Below are positions 33,485 to 44,994 of a DNA stretch of 64,000 bases, piece after piece. The notes beneath the pieces were generated by a model. The model was not told where the DNA came from. It ran no database searches and saw nothing but the letters and a program-made list of their open reading frames with translations. Within the stretch, counting starts at the first letter, position 1. Every line of letters begins with the position of its first letter. The DNA is from Phyto melanocephala (taxonomy: Eukaryota; Arthropoda; Insecta; Diptera; Rhinophoridae): contig OW799236.1 of NCBI GenBank assembly GCA_941918925.1, positions 16,653,474 to 16,717,473 of the forward strand. Direction: 5' to 3'. The position numbers and the translations under genes were made by a program.

Positions 33485-34009
33485 TTTTTGGAAGGATTTA
33501 AATATTTTATTAAATATATCAATTTTTACAAGCTTCTTAATAATCTTAAGGCATTCCAAAGACAGAAAATTGAAGACGTTGTTTCTGAAATTAATTATAA
33601 GAGAAAGCTATAAATTGATTTCAAACTAACTGAGATAAAAGCACCAAAATACGACTGCTTTGACGTTTTTTCTAAAAATGAAAAAAAAAAACAAATTAAA
33701 AAAAAACGAAAATTTTCAGTTTTTATACCAACGAAAAAGCCAATATGGCTATCTCACCAAAGGGCTTAACCATTAAAATACAGTTAAGTATACAAGAGTG
33801 AAAATCAAAGAAAGCGTCCCAGATTAAATAGCAAATTTATGGTTCAAACATAGAGGCTATGGCTTTGTCATACATGTAGGGGGGATATTGAAGCACACCT
33901 TTTCCATAAACGAATCCTTTTTAAACCCCCTTCGTCACTCAGTAATTACAAAGATATCTAAAAGGGGTCACTGGTCTCTCCAAGTCCCTCAGTGCCACCG
34001 GTGTTTGCT

Positions 34010-34440
34010 CTAGATTATTAATCGAATACCCCTAATTGAATACTTACGATTATACACAATCTTCATCACAGCTTCCCTCGTAATCACCAGCATCTGTCCC
34101 AGACTTGTGTTACACATAGCACTTACATTCAATGTGTGTTTGCCGGTGGTTTTTAATCTGTTGCCAGCCATTACCAGATACTCGCACACCACGGTTCTAT
34201 TGCCCAGGATCATCCGACTATATTCTGTCAAGGAGCTTCCCGCGCATCGTACGTGCCTGTTTACATGTGGTTGTTTTCATCCAAGTGTTAAGGTTTGATG
34301 ATTCCTCCCATTGTAAGCCCATCACCCGCACCATCCTATCCCTTAGAGTAGCTTTGAGTTCCGGACATGAGAAAGCCGCATCAGCACTTCTTTTCGGAAT
34401 ATCTTTACCATGCCCATATGTCCCTTTGCCCACATTAGCA
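34010..34440 (-). pseudogene. Relic of an unrecognised repeated coding sequence, copy 2 (longest)
   Basis: Two minus-strand frames adjoin: 34433-34218 contains PELKATLRDRMVRVMGLQWE, and 34231-34010 contains VVCEYLVMAGNRL and GKHTLNVSAMCNTSLGQMLV. They probably were one protein, with a frame change near 34225. The base composition is richer in G and C than the surroundings, and codon-like third-position variation is visible when compared with copies at 3.8 kb and 55.2 kb. I cannot name the family. Repetition at three places suggests a transposable element or a viral-like element gene, but this is inference. Confidence 0.45.
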
Positions 34441-34457
34441 TTACCTCATTCACAGAA

Positions 34458-34685
34458 GCACACCAACACAGAGAAAACAGAATTGGTTGAGAGTACAACA
34501 ATTGTTGCCTATCGCAAAGTTAAGTTGTGATTGCAGAATTTTACGGTTATATCTAGTATATAGTCTTCACTATAAAATTATGACTTCTGCAATAAAAGTT
34601 TTGTAACCACAAAAGAAAAATTCATTTGAAATAACTGAACCATTCAATTAGCAATGAATTTCAGTATTCGTTTGCTAAGTGAATA
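34458..34685 (+). repeat. Dispersed repeat, copy A
   Basis: From CACAGAGAAAACAG to GAATTTCAGTATTCGTTTGCT this segment runs parallel to 35752-35965. Shared blocks include TTGC(C/A)TAT or TTGCATAG, AATTATGA(C/T)T(T/C), TGCAATA(A/G)AA, TAA(C/T)CACAAAA and CCATTC(A/G)ATT. It has no frame and no clear inverted termini. Probably a MITE. Confidence 0.55.
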
Positions 34686-34989
34686 GAGCTTCAGAACTTA
34701 TTCAAGCACCAATCATGAATCCTGGTTACCAAGTTCAATAAGTATGCTTTTCCCATATACTCGGTGCTCCAGCAGGTAATCCAACGCATGCAGCAATTCC
34801 AGAGGTATATAAACATGAGAGAAATATAAAATAAAATGGCATTCGAAATAAAAAAGAAAATGGCGTATAACATGAAATCGGATATCTAGGATAGGCTACC
34901 GTGTGGTCATTATATCAATGCACATGATGTTTAAGAGACTTTTTAGATACGACATGGCCGAACTTAGCACACTTACTTGTTTTTGTTTT

Positions 34990-35751
34990 AATTAACATAA
35001 GACAAAGACCAGGTTTTTTTTCTGTTTTTCCTCTTTTACATATTCAGTAGTATTGTATCCTGGGAATGTACACATGCAAAGTTGTGGGTTGTCCACTTAA
35101 CCTTAGGTTTTAAAATTCATTTTACTTGCCCCAATAAATGTAAGTAAGAGGGTAGAAAAATTGCTAAAATATGATATAATTTATTACAAAATTTAAATGT
35201 GATTCATTTTTGCATTTATCCCATCCTTGCTCTCTCTTCCTCAACCCCTTTCTACCGCACATAGATTCATTTGTTCCCATTTGATTTTAAAGGATTCGTG
35301 TATATTTTGGAAATGAATTCATCGGCCTAAGTGGCCATTTTTCATTTAAAGTCTTGTTATTAAGACTTTTTTGGTTTTAGTGTGGTTTTAGGTTTGTTAA
35401 AAAACAGGACTTTTTGCGAAACTGTGTATGTGTGTTTATTTTTCAGTCTTGTTTAAAAGTCTGTTATTGAGGAAGTTGTGGTTTTTGCGGCTGCCATAAA
35501 TGTTGTTCGGGCAAAACAAAAACTTTTTTCTTGCGTTCCTTGCTATTATTAAACAGAATAATGAAGTAAATGTTCCAGTTGCTTTAGGATTTTATTTTGT
35601 AAAAATTTAATTTGCATTAAGTTGGTTTTTCAATGCATTTTTTTAACTTAAAGGCTAAATAAAAAAGATTTATTTGATGTCAAGGGTAGGCACCATGTAG
35701 CGGGATTGTCATGCGATGGCAGGTATGTGATAACGGTAAGTTAATATAGTA
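34990..35751. other. Non-coding stretch, nothing recognised
   Basis: AT-rich sequence with no supported feature. A short inverted word GGCCTAAGTGGCC lies at about 35325. Confidence 0.5.
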
Positions 35752-35965
35752 CATAGGGAAAACAGTATCAGTGGTGAGTACCAGAGTTTTTGCCAATTGC
35801 ATAGTTTAGTTGCGATAGTAGAATTTGATGGTTACATCTACAGACTACAAATTATGATTCTTGCAATAGAAATTTTATAATCACAAAAAAAATTTCGTTT
35901 GCAGAAACTAAACCATTCGATTGGCACTGAATTTTGTTCGTATGTTTTCTGGGTGTAGCCACTGT
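35752..35965 (+). repeat. Dispersed repeat, copy B
   Basis: This is the second copy of the repeat at 34458-34685, in the same orientation. It begins CATAGGGAAAACAGTATCAG and ends near TGTTTTCTGGGTGTAG. The two copies are alignable along their whole length, with scattered substitutions and small gaps. Confidence 0.55.
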
Positions 35966-36324
35966 CTAGAGAACAAAATTAGTTTAAGAAATCTACTTAT
36001 AACACTACGAATATCGCAAAAGTAAAATGAAAGCAATGGACTTTAATATCCCTTACAAATCTACACAAAAGGGGCAAGCGTTAATTAGCTAGCAAAAATT
36101 GTCATGACCATTGGATTTGTATAAATCAAACGGAAATAACACGGCTTAAATGATAATCTTTTGAAAAATCCAATTTAGGAACGAATTAAAATGCAGAAGA
36201 CGACATAAATTATTAAATAAATAAAACTGTCCAAATTAAATTGGTAAAAATATTAAAATTTGAAAAAGAAAAAGAAAAAAATTTTCAAGATTGATCTAAA
36301 TTTCAGTCACTGTAAATGGTATTC

Positions 36325-36645
36325 GTTGTAGGAACATGCTAATGGAAATTTTACGGCGTTCATCTGGACAACATGTGGTTTCAGCAAGATGAAGCGATTT
36401 GCCACACAGCGCATGAAACACTCAATTTACTGTAGTAACGATTTTCAAACAGTCTCAAAAAATTCTGATGTCAATTAGCCATGAAGATCACGCGATTTTT
36501 TTTTCTTTGGGGTTTTGTTAATAAACGAAAAAAATAATACAGCTCAAATCCAAGATCCAACGCATCATCGGTGACATATTCTCATACCTCTGCAAAAAGG
36601 TCTTGAAAAATTTTATGAAAAGCGTAGCAGCCTGTAATCAGGATC
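36325..36645 (+). pseudogene. Mariner transposase fragment, plus strand
   Basis: The plus-strand frame has DNMWFQQDEAICHTAHETLN at about 36365, matching the catalytic WFQQDGATCHTAxE block with Gly changed to Glu, then a stop. A later frame has FFLWGFVNKRK at about 36505, matching the DYFLWG block with its Asp lost. There are several stops. No terminal repeats were recognised. It is a degraded relic of the same broad mariner group as the others in this window. Confidence 0.6.
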
Positions 36646-36834
36646 ATTAGATGGTTGACTTATTCGCAACATGTTTTCTTAAATGTTCACGAAAAAGATC
36701 AGAACTATCGCAGAAAACTTGTGTCCTAATTTTAAAATTGAAAAGAGCATTCTCCCTAAGGTAACCTTTAGTACTCACGGTATGTGTACGTGGTATATAA
36801 AAGTGCCATAATTTCCACAATATGAATATGAATA

Positions 36835-37370
36835 TATTTTGGGCCCCATCAAATTTATTAACTGATGTCTGTCCCTCCATCTGTCTGTTGACTCTATTAA
36901 AATTTTCCAGGCCTTGTCCAACTTTCATGTGAGTACAAGTAAAGCAAAATTTTTCCAGCCTTATTCTGTTGTTGATAATAAGCTAAACAAATTAAGTTTA
37001 CGCTGTTTTTTTAAGGAGAAGTAGTTTAACTTGTCACTACATATTTTTGTGATTGTTGATTTGGTTTAGAAATTTACCATAAATAGACTTATGCGAGGGC
37101 AATGTTTGCAAACTGTTCAAATTTATTAATGAAATTGTATAGCATTTGAATAGATTATAATCCTGAAGCCATTGTTGAAACAAAAACCACCAGTACTTCT
37201 GTTTTAAAGCTCTTTTCTATTTGTCATTTCTACAGTATTCTACAATACAGACAGACAAGCAGATTTCGCTATAACAATAAAAGTAATAGGTCACCGGTAC
37301 ATGGTAGAACAAACTGTGTGAAGAGTACATATGATGCGGCACAAGCGAATACATTGCTTTTACTTGATTA
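36835..37370 (-). mobile_element. INE-1/DINE-1-like element, copy 8 (reverse, partial)
   Basis: The left part has ATATATTTTGGGCCCCATCA and CTGTCCCTCCATCTGTCTG, as in the reversed 3' half of the family. The right end has TGTGTGAAGAGTACATATGATGCGGCAC and GCTTTTACTTG, a decayed copy of AAGGGTATATAAGATTCGGCAC and its tail. The interior is diverged. Confidence 0.5.
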
Positions 37371-37673
37371 CATCAATTATCTGTCGAAGATTTCTGAAAA
37401 AATTAAGCCAACTCTAATGCGATATTAAGAAATTGTATTGATCATTACCAATTTATAGATTTTTATTTTTGAGTTAATAAAATAATGTCTTAAATAGTTT
37501 AATATTTAAATATATAAATAATGCAACAAATCTGTTCCTTTTAAAAGTCTGTAAGGATTTTAAATCTATTGACTCTAATAAATTAATTAAAGAAAAATTC
37601 CACAAGGAACTGTGGAAATGTATTAACGTAAGCACATACATGTTACGCGTGTGGATGATTAAAAATATATATT

Positions 37674-38611
37674 ACTAGCTAATACTCGGTGTGCTTCACC
37701 ACCCCAAATTTTAGTATTTAATTCATATGGCAGGTGACACGCCCACTATTGCCAATGCACCCGTTTTTTCCATAAATGTTTATTTGAATATCAAAGTTGC
37801 TTTTGCCAAATTTTAGTACTCTAATCGATATCGTTTTCCAGATATACGAATTTTAGTATTTAATTCATATGGCAGGTGCCACGCCCACTATTGTTAATGC
37901 ACCCGTTTTTTCCATAAATGTTTATTTGAATATCAAAGTTGCTTTTGCAAAATTTTAATACTCTAATCGATATCGTTTTCCAGATATACGAATACTAGTA
38001 TTTAATTCATATGGCAGGTGCCACGCCCACTATTGTTAATGCACCCATTTTTTCCATAAATGTTTATTTGAATATCAAAGTTGCTTTTGCAAAATTTTAG
38101 TACTCTAATCGATATCGTTTTCCAGATATACGAATACTAGTATTTAATTCATATGGCAGATGCCACGCCCACTACTGTTAATGCACCCGTTTTTTCCATA
38201 AATGATTATTTGAATATCAAAGTTGCTTTTGCAAAATTTTAGTACTCTAATCGATTTCTTTTTCCAAATATACGAATTTTAGTATTTAATTCATGTGGCC
38301 ACGCCTACTATGCACGCCCGCCCATTTATTACCCAAATGTTCGTGTGGATGTCAAAGTTTACCGTACTTAATTTGAAGACTCTAGCTGCATTAACTTTCG
38401 TGATATATAATATTTAATACTTATTTTTTAATAGGGCGTGGCACCTCGCCCACATAGAATTTCAAACCAAGGTAGAGCCTATTGTTTCTTCCAGACATAC
38501 AGAAAGATTATGTGAAAATTTTAAGGAAATCGGTCCATCCGTTTATTCATCTATAAAGCACAAACAAACATACAAACATTCAAACATACATTGATTTTTT
38601 TTATATAGATG
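37674..38611 (+). mobile_element. Helentron/HINE-like non-autonomous element with 142-bp array
   Basis: The element starts ACTAGCTAATACTCGGTGTG and ends ATTGATTTTTTTTATATAGAT. The right part has TTAAGGAAATCGGTCCATCC (about 38521), followed by CAAACAAACATACAAACATT simple sequence. The same start, a GAAA(A)ATCGGTC word, a simple-sequence tract and a TATATAGAT end are present at 26738-27450, so the two belong to one structural class, although their internal repeats differ. There is no coding content. Confidence 0.7.
37707..38345 (+). repeat. Regular 142-bp tandem array, four full units plus one diverged
   Basis: Unit starts (AAT(T/A)(T/C)TAGTATTTAATTCAT) are at 37707, 37849, 37991, 38133 and 38275, exactly 142 bases apart each time. 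Each unit contains GCCACGCCCACTA (GACACGCCCACTA in the first), TTTTTTCCATAAATG(T/A)TTATTTG, ATATCAAAGTTGCTTTTGC and a CTAATCGAT block. The first four units are nearly identical. The fifth loses similarity after about 70 bases. Confidence 0.9.
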
Positions 38612-41065
38612 AAGACCCTATTGTAAACAAATTAAAGTAATTAAGACTAAAATGTTTGAATTGCTATATAGAATTATTTTATAATTCAAATATCTAAAGT
38701 GCAGTACTAAGGTGTTCAAAAGGTTAATTTCTGCTAAAATAGTCTTGACTTTTTTTTAAAAAAAAAGTTTATTTAAACGCGACAACGATAAAATATTTAA
38801 ACAAATTTTATTTTCCAGCAACTGTGCTTTAATGTAAACCCCATTCCCTTACTTCACAAATATTAATTTATTATTTGCCTGAAACATACATTCATTTTGG
38901 AAATTATTTTCGTTGTGGCATATATCTCTTTTCAAGTTTATATGGTTGTGTGAGTGTAATTTTAGAAACAAATTTTAATATGCAAACAAATTTTTGCAAT
39001 CAGTGTGGTTTAAAATATTATTTTCATTTAAGGATTTATATTTATTTATGCTTATGTATGTATACACACATACACATTCTTCATGTGTTGTATGTGTTGG
39101 TATGTAGTTCATTGAACATGTATATTGAACATGTGAAGTTATCTATGGGGATGAGTAGAGTAGAAAGTAATGAAATTGATATTTAATATTAGCAGAGATT
39201 TTTAGACAACCTGCTTGGCTTACAGAGTTACTCCTGAATTTATAAGAATGTTTAAATTTAAAATGTTGAATTGAAAAAACAAAGTAACACAAAATTTAAT
39301 TTGAAATAGGAGTTATTTTAAAGCGTTATTGCAAATAATAAAAAAAAAATAATAACTTCAAACAACGTCTTTCCTTTAATCCCTTTCGTTGGAAGATTCT
39401 TAGTAAATCCTTCAATAATTACGCTTTTATAACAACACCCTGTATTAGCAATCAATTAAGATTTATATACACAATTTTAAATACAGATTTGTATTTAAAT
39501 ATAAAATATACATTATAAACCATTTTTGTTATTATTATTTAATGCAGGTGATTTTTTCACACACCCACTCACACACACACGAAAAGTGATAAATGTTAGA
39601 GACCGAAAGAGAGTAAATGAAAAAAAAATTGTGAACGTACATTTCATTTCAATTCAATGAAAATTGCAAATTAATCAATACACAAACGAAATGAAAATCA
39701 ATTTGTTAGATTTATATGGTTGAAGAATTTAATACACACGCATGCATATAGTCAATTCATACACAAGCAGACAGGTGTACACATACACACTAGGGTTTAT
39801 CACAAAACAAAGTATAAAAGCACAGGCGAATAACAATTATTGTTCTAAGGCAGTTTTGAAAGAAATAAATTTTTTTTTTTCGTATTTAGGGTTCGCCAAA
39901 ATACATATTTTATAATATCTTTGGCATTTAGAGTTGGATATTAAAATGTGATACATCGATGTTGATTGTCTCAAGAAGTAAAATTTTCTGCTTCAATAGT
40001 TATTGACCTCAAATATCCCGTTCTAATATTTACCCACCAGAGGTCAGTTTCAACCACCCTAATGTACTAGTCTAATATCAAAAAATTAAAGCTCGAAAAA
40101 AAATCACTAAGCTTTTGTAAAGTAAATATATCGATAAAAGAACTATTTTCAAAAAAATGTTTATGTGACCTTGAACTACTGAGTAAATATTTCTTGTGGC
40201 ATCATACGGTGATTTTAGATTTAGCGATTCTTGTCTACACTTTTAAAGATTTCTAATAGATTTTCTCACTTGTAACAGATAAGGCAATAAACTTATTTAA
40301 AATGTGTTGACATGTTGTTGACAATGTCACCATAAGGACACCAAAATAGTCGACTAAAGTTTTAACTTTGTCTTTTTTACCCAGAGCTGCTTTCAAAAAC
40401 GTTTCCGTTTTAACATCATTGGTACGTAGCCGCACTTGTAATGGTGAAGCTCTCACAAAAATTCCCAAACAAATTCATATTCAGAAACTACACTTTTCGC
40501 TGGCCCCCTTGATAATCTGACGTGCCGGCATCATACCTGTTATGATTTGATTATGTTTGACAACATGTTTACAAAACAAAGGAATTTAAAGGAATTTTTT
40601 AGTTATATTTTCAACGAAACGTTGACACTTTTTCCATTTTAAAATAATAAACAGAAGAAATGTAAAAATTTGACAGTACTAATATTTAAGATGGCAAACT
40701 GTAGTTTATATTTAAAAATAATATTTTAGTTTAATAAACCACAAAGTATCGTTAGGCTAGAATTACTCAAATATGTGAATACCCAAGTAGCCTTATCATT
40801 CCATAACAACTACCTAGTCCATACTTCTAAAGTCACTAGTGGATTTTTAATGACAAGCACCTATTTAATTTCTAAAGCAGATAACATTAGTACTGTTTAA
40901 CTATAGACATTTACTACACGGTTCCTTCAGGATATGTACACAGTTTTTATATATGCGTAGATATACATATTCACAATCATAATTTTACAAATACCCGTCC
41001 ACATATTTTTTTAGAATGTACTGTTCGTACAACTAAACGATGTTATATTCAGTATTCCCTGCAAA
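38612..41065. other. AT-rich non-coding stretch
   Basis: Cytosine-adenine simple sequence lies at about 39560-39582. Frames at 38875-39186 (plus) and 40253-40468 (minus; includes SPLQVRLRTNDVKTETFLKA) have no motif I recognise. The latter is the more protein-like of the two but stands alone. No repeat ends were found. Confidence 0.45.
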
Positions 41066-41071
41066 TAATAT

Positions 41072-41445
41072 CCCAGCAAACACATCAATGACAACAAAAT
41101 GAATTTGCGAGGGTTCAAATGGTGACAAACTGATTAAATTTAGGTGAAAACGCTAACGATTTTAACATTAGCGTGTCAATGGAGATCATGTGTTTACATG
41201 AATATTTTAATGAAGTGCAATCTCTTTTAACAACTGCGCAGAACTCATGCATATATGGTGAAAAGCATTCGTTGTTACATGAGAAAAATTTGTTTGTTTA
41301 CATGAATTGTTTAGGATATTTTGCATAATGTTTGATAAGTTGTTTTTCATTTAGGGACTCATTTAGAATTATTGCTTTTACACAATTAATTTTGGAGTCT
41401 TTTAAATATAATTCGCTCTGCATTACTACCAAATTTTTATTTAGA
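41072..41445 (+). mobile_element. MITE, CCCAGCAAA family, copy 1 (3' end decayed)
   Basis: It begins CCCAGCAAACAC and is alignable with 42440-42840 along its length. Shared blocks include TTAGGTGAAAACGCTAACGA (41140), TGTTTACATGAATATTTTAATGAA, GAACTCATGCATAT, TTTGTTTGTTTACATGAATT and ACACAATT(A/G)ATTT. The right terminal repeat that would read TTTGCTGGG is not preserved (ATTTTTATTTAGAG instead). Confidence 0.7.
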
Positions 41446-42438
41446 GTACCATTAAATAACTTTCAATAGATAGTAATGTTCATCTCATTTAGTATAGTTT
41501 TATTATAATCTTTAAATTATTTGTCATCTATGATGTTCAATACAGTGGCGGGGCATTTGTAAAGGCACTTGCGCAAGTTTTAGGAAAGTTGTATTAGCTA
41601 TAACCACCATATTTAAAGCTTTTCCACATTACGTTATTTATTAAAAATTAATAAGATTTATTTTTCCTGCTTCTATAAAGAGTCTTTTTTTAAACTAGTA
41701 AATCCTTACTTTTTTTCAAAACAGCAAATATAGTCTCCTCGGTAATTAAAAAAACAATTTTTCTAATTAAAAACGTCGATAAAAATAACTTAATGTATTT
41801 TCATTAAATCACCTAAAATTTAATGCCTCACTTACCTTCTACATGTTATTAAATACAGAGAAAAAAAACCTATAAAAGTCAATAAATTTTTTATATTGTT
41901 TAACAACATTATTTATTACCGCAAGTTTAGACGAGGCAAAAAATAAATATAAAAAAAAATGTGAACAAAAACGACAACAACAAACTCACAAATCATCGTT
42001 AATTTAGTTATAAAAGTTTAAAGGGAGAAGACTCAATGAAAAAAAATGTATATTTATATAATAAAACCAAACATTATCATGCATAAAAACAAACTCCTAC
42101 TTTCATAAAACATACATACATTTACAAGCATATAAACATATATAAATCTATGTGTGTGTATGTGTATGTATATCATTTTATACCAACCACATTAGTAAAA
42201 TATTTAACGCCTTTCTGCCACCTTTTGGTTTTTGGTAGATGAAAAGAAAAATGTAAAACAAATTCCAAAACGCCTTCGTGTCGTTTAAAGCAACAACAAT
42301 AACAATTTAAAACATAAACAGCAAAAATTAAAAATACGCTTAATACAACACATGCTGGAGGTGTACATACCCTATAAGCAAAAGAGTAGTTGACTACGAA
42401 AATAGCTCTCTTTAAGTTAGCTTTTATCAGCTAACTAA
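41446..42438. other. AT-rich non-coding stretch, nothing recognised
   Basis: It contains CATACATACA/TGTGTGTATGTG simple sequence near 42110-42165. No gene or repeat ends were seen. Confidence 0.5.
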
Positions 42439-42439
42439 A

Positions 42440-42840
42440 CCCAGCAAAAAAATCTACGACAAAAAAGTGATTTTGCAGGGGTTCAACTGATGATGAAGTA
42501 CTTTAATTTAGGTGAAAACACTAGTGATTTTAACATTAGCGTGTCATTGGCGATCACGTGTTTACATGAATATTTTAATGAACTGCACTCCATTCTAATA
42601 AGTGCATGGAACTCATGCATATTTGGTGACAAGTGTCGGATATTTCATGTGTTAAATTTGTTTGTTTACATGAATTCTTTAAGATATTTTGCATGATGTT
42701 GCATTCATTTTTAAGCACATCATTTATGACAAGTTATTTTGCAGTTAAGAAGTCATTTAGAATTAATGCTTTTACACAATTGATTTAGAAGTCTTGTAAA
42801 TGTAATTCGCTTTGCACTACTTCCAATTTTTTTTGCTGGG
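42440..42840 (+). mobile_element. MITE, CCCAGCAAA family, copy 2 (complete)
   Basis: Terminal inverted repeats CCCAGCAAAAAAA (42440) and TTTTTTTTGCTGGG (ending 42840) define a 401-bp element. The interior is shared with 41072-41445. A frame at 42490-42696 spans the interior but is not conserved in the other copy, so I do not treat it as a gene. No exact target duplication is visible, and the superfamily is undetermined. Confidence 0.8.
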
Positions 42841-42984
42841 AATATATGAGGAGCATACGGGCGTATACTTAATATAATGTAACTGCCTGTATTCGTATCA
42901 AACATACGCCGTGGTTTAAAACCACACTTCAATTGTATTAATCATACGCCTTGTCCTATAGGTACTTTATGAGCAACATTTATT

Positions 42985-43700
42985 ACATCTCACTATATAT
43001 AACTTTGGTATTCCGTTGGTAATTTCTACAATATTCATAAAATATATATTTTCTGAAAGCTTACGACTAGGGGAGTCGATTAAGCAATGTCTCTCTGTCC
43101 GTCTGTCCTCCTGTTCATCTGTTCGAATGTCCGTCTGTCCATCTGTTAGTTGAAATCAACTTTCAGAAGCCCCCATATGTTACTCAGATCTGTTAGTGAT
43201 ATTAATCTTTCGAAAATATCCGTGGAAGCTATTGACATCCAGCATGACCGCCCTATAACTTTTATAAAAATTATCAAATGAACACAACTGTTTTTTTTTT
43301 ATTATTTTTATTTTTTATTATTTTTTTTTAAAGTATTTTACCACAAAAGAGACGTTTGTGACCATTTTAAAATACGATATGTCTCTAGAGATATTCTGAT
43401 AAAATTCCGCATAAATCGATTACCTATCGATAAAGTTATAGGGAAAAATTAGTAAAAAAAAATTAAATACTAAAGCTTCTAATAAAACTTTGTACATGTT
43501 AGAGACACCAGAATGCAAGCCAAAGTCTTCGAGACTTTTGACTGCTGCAAAAAAACTGACAAATCCTTTTGAAACTAATTGAGATATAAGAACAAGACTA
43601 CAAAACCTTCCGTGCTTACCTAAAATTTACATGCGAAAATCGTTTTTTTTTTCAGCTTTTATGTATGGATAAAAAAAGAATCGGCTTGACTGTCATAATA
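42985..43700 (-). mobile_element. INE-1/DINE-1-like element, copy 9 (reverse)
   Basis: It has GGTATTCCGTTGGTAATTTC, ATATATATTTTCTGAAAGCTTACG, AGGGGAGTCGATTAAG, and a long run of GTCCGTCTGTC/GTCCATCTGT words (43096-43147), then GTTGAAATCAACTTTCAGAAGC, in the order of the reversed 21.07 kb copy. The interior TGAAACTAATTGAGATATAAGA (43570) is the family's conserved block. The palindromic right end is not found, so the right boundary is approximate. Confidence 0.6.
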
Positions 43701-44136
43701 TATACAATTAGTTTATTATTCGTCAATTAAAATAGCGTACCATAAATTTATTATTCGTCAAATCTAGTACTTAAAAATGTAGATTTGTTAGCACCTGACT
43801 ACCTTTTTTTTTAATTATATGAAAAAGCGAGTACTTGCCAACAAACCCGATATAATCCTTGAAGGATGAAGGCCAAGAACGATCGTAGAAAGGGTTTTTT
43901 AGTGATTGCTGTTATGACATGGTTGGGTGGGCAAATTTGAGTTTAAACATCTCTCTCTCTCATGAATTCTTCGTCTGATGGAGTTCGTCATAGTATTTGA
44001 TGCAGTTGTTTTTGTGTTTGGGGTCTCTTTTTTATTAGCAAATACGTGGCCAGTGAGATGCTTGGAACCTAATTAAGCTATCGCCATAAACAGGCTAGCT
44101 GGAAACCTCATTGGCCCAAAACGGTTCGTAGCAGAA

Positions 44137-44994
44137 GTGGAGTGGTTAGAAGTTAAGGGCCTATGTTGAATGTGAACCACACCTAAACGCAAAGTTTTTT
44201 TCTGCATTTCATTTGAAATTTCTCAATTTCAACCATGGAAAGATACACAATTAAGCAACGCGTTAAAGTTATTTAGACCTATTATGAAAATGGGCATTAA
44301 AATCAAAATGCATTTCGTGCACTTCGTAATTTTTTATGAGGCACATTTTCAACTGAGTTGATTCGTCAATAAGCAGAATTGCCGCATTTAGGCGAATAAT
44401 AATCCAAGAGTGATTTTTTAAAAACCAATGCACCTACAAGAGTGACTGTTTGGTGCAGTTAATGGGCTGGCGGCATAATAGGGCCGTATTTTTTCCAAAA
44501 TTAGGGCAGTCAGGCAGTTTCTGTGATAACAGGTAGTTAGATGATAACGAACTTTTTTATAGCCCGAGATGGAAAATAAAGATGTGGACGATATGTGGTT
44601 TCAACAAGACGGTGTCACTTGCCACACAGCTAACGAAAGAAAGGCTTTTTTGCGCTACAAATTCAATGGCCGTGTTATCTCACATGGTGGCGATATCAAT
44701 TGGCCGTTGGACTTTTTCTTTGGGGATATTTAAAAAAATGGTGTACGTCGATAAGCCAGTAACAATTCAAGAGCTAATGATTGAGCTAATTTGGCACATT
44801 AATGGCATAGAACCTCAATTATAACTCAGCGTCATTGAAAACTTGGACCATCGGATGAAGGCTATTAGGCCGATATTTTGTTCCATACATTATTAAACCG
44901 TAGCAATATTATTATAAAAAAAATGACAATAATTTCCTAAATAATTTGTGTTTGTTTTCAAATCAACATCGGGCATTTAAATCTAACCACCCTT
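44137..44994 (+). mobile_element. Mariner-like element, multiply broken, terminal repeats present
   Basis: The left GTGGTTAGAAGTTAAGGGCC and the right GGGCATTTAAATCTAACCACCCTT are imperfect inverted repeats of about 28 bases of the same type as at 11539-12150. Plus-strand relics in order: a MERYTIKQR-like start (44236), TVWC and GGIIGPYFFQN (about 44450-44500), MWFQQDGVTCHTA in another frame (44595), RVISHGGDINW then directly PLDFFLWGY (about 44670-44740), VYVDKPVTIQEL (about 44747), and LSVIENLDHRMK. The segment that should hold PPRSCDLT is deleted between INW and PLD. Several stops and frameshifts make it non-functional. Confidence 0.75.

Larger units (their letters stand above)
32843..34980 (-). 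mobile_element. INE-1/DINE-1-like element, copy 7 (reverse, with nested insertions)
   Basis: The left end shows ATTCATTTTCGACCCTATCA, TAAATAGGGGAATTGATTCTGTCCGTCCAT and GGGAGCAGATCGATATTAAAAATCAG, matching the reversed 3' half of the family. Block GATTTCAAACTAACTGAGAT (33619) is the shared interior. The right end, GATACGACATGGCCGAACTTAGCACACTTACTTGTTTTT (ending at about 34985), is a decayed palindromic terminus. Between them are a small mariner (33176-33484), an unrecognised coding relic (34010-34440) and a second repeat (34458-34685). The composite is thus older than its insertions, although the span beyond 33900 could also be two separate fragments. Confidence 0.5.

Noticed and set aside
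34107..34530. Plus-strand frames of 63 and 132 codons
   Set aside because: They oppose the minus-strand relic, which is supported by similarity to two other loci; no family match on the plus strand.
37707..38345. Could the regular 142-bp array be a CRISPR array?
   Set aside because: The units are alike along their whole length, with no short repeats alternating with unique spacers, and the context is a eukaryotic mobile element.
38875..39186. 103-codon plus-strand frame
   Set aside because: Composition follows TGTATGTATACACACATACA-type simple sequence; no recognisable domain.
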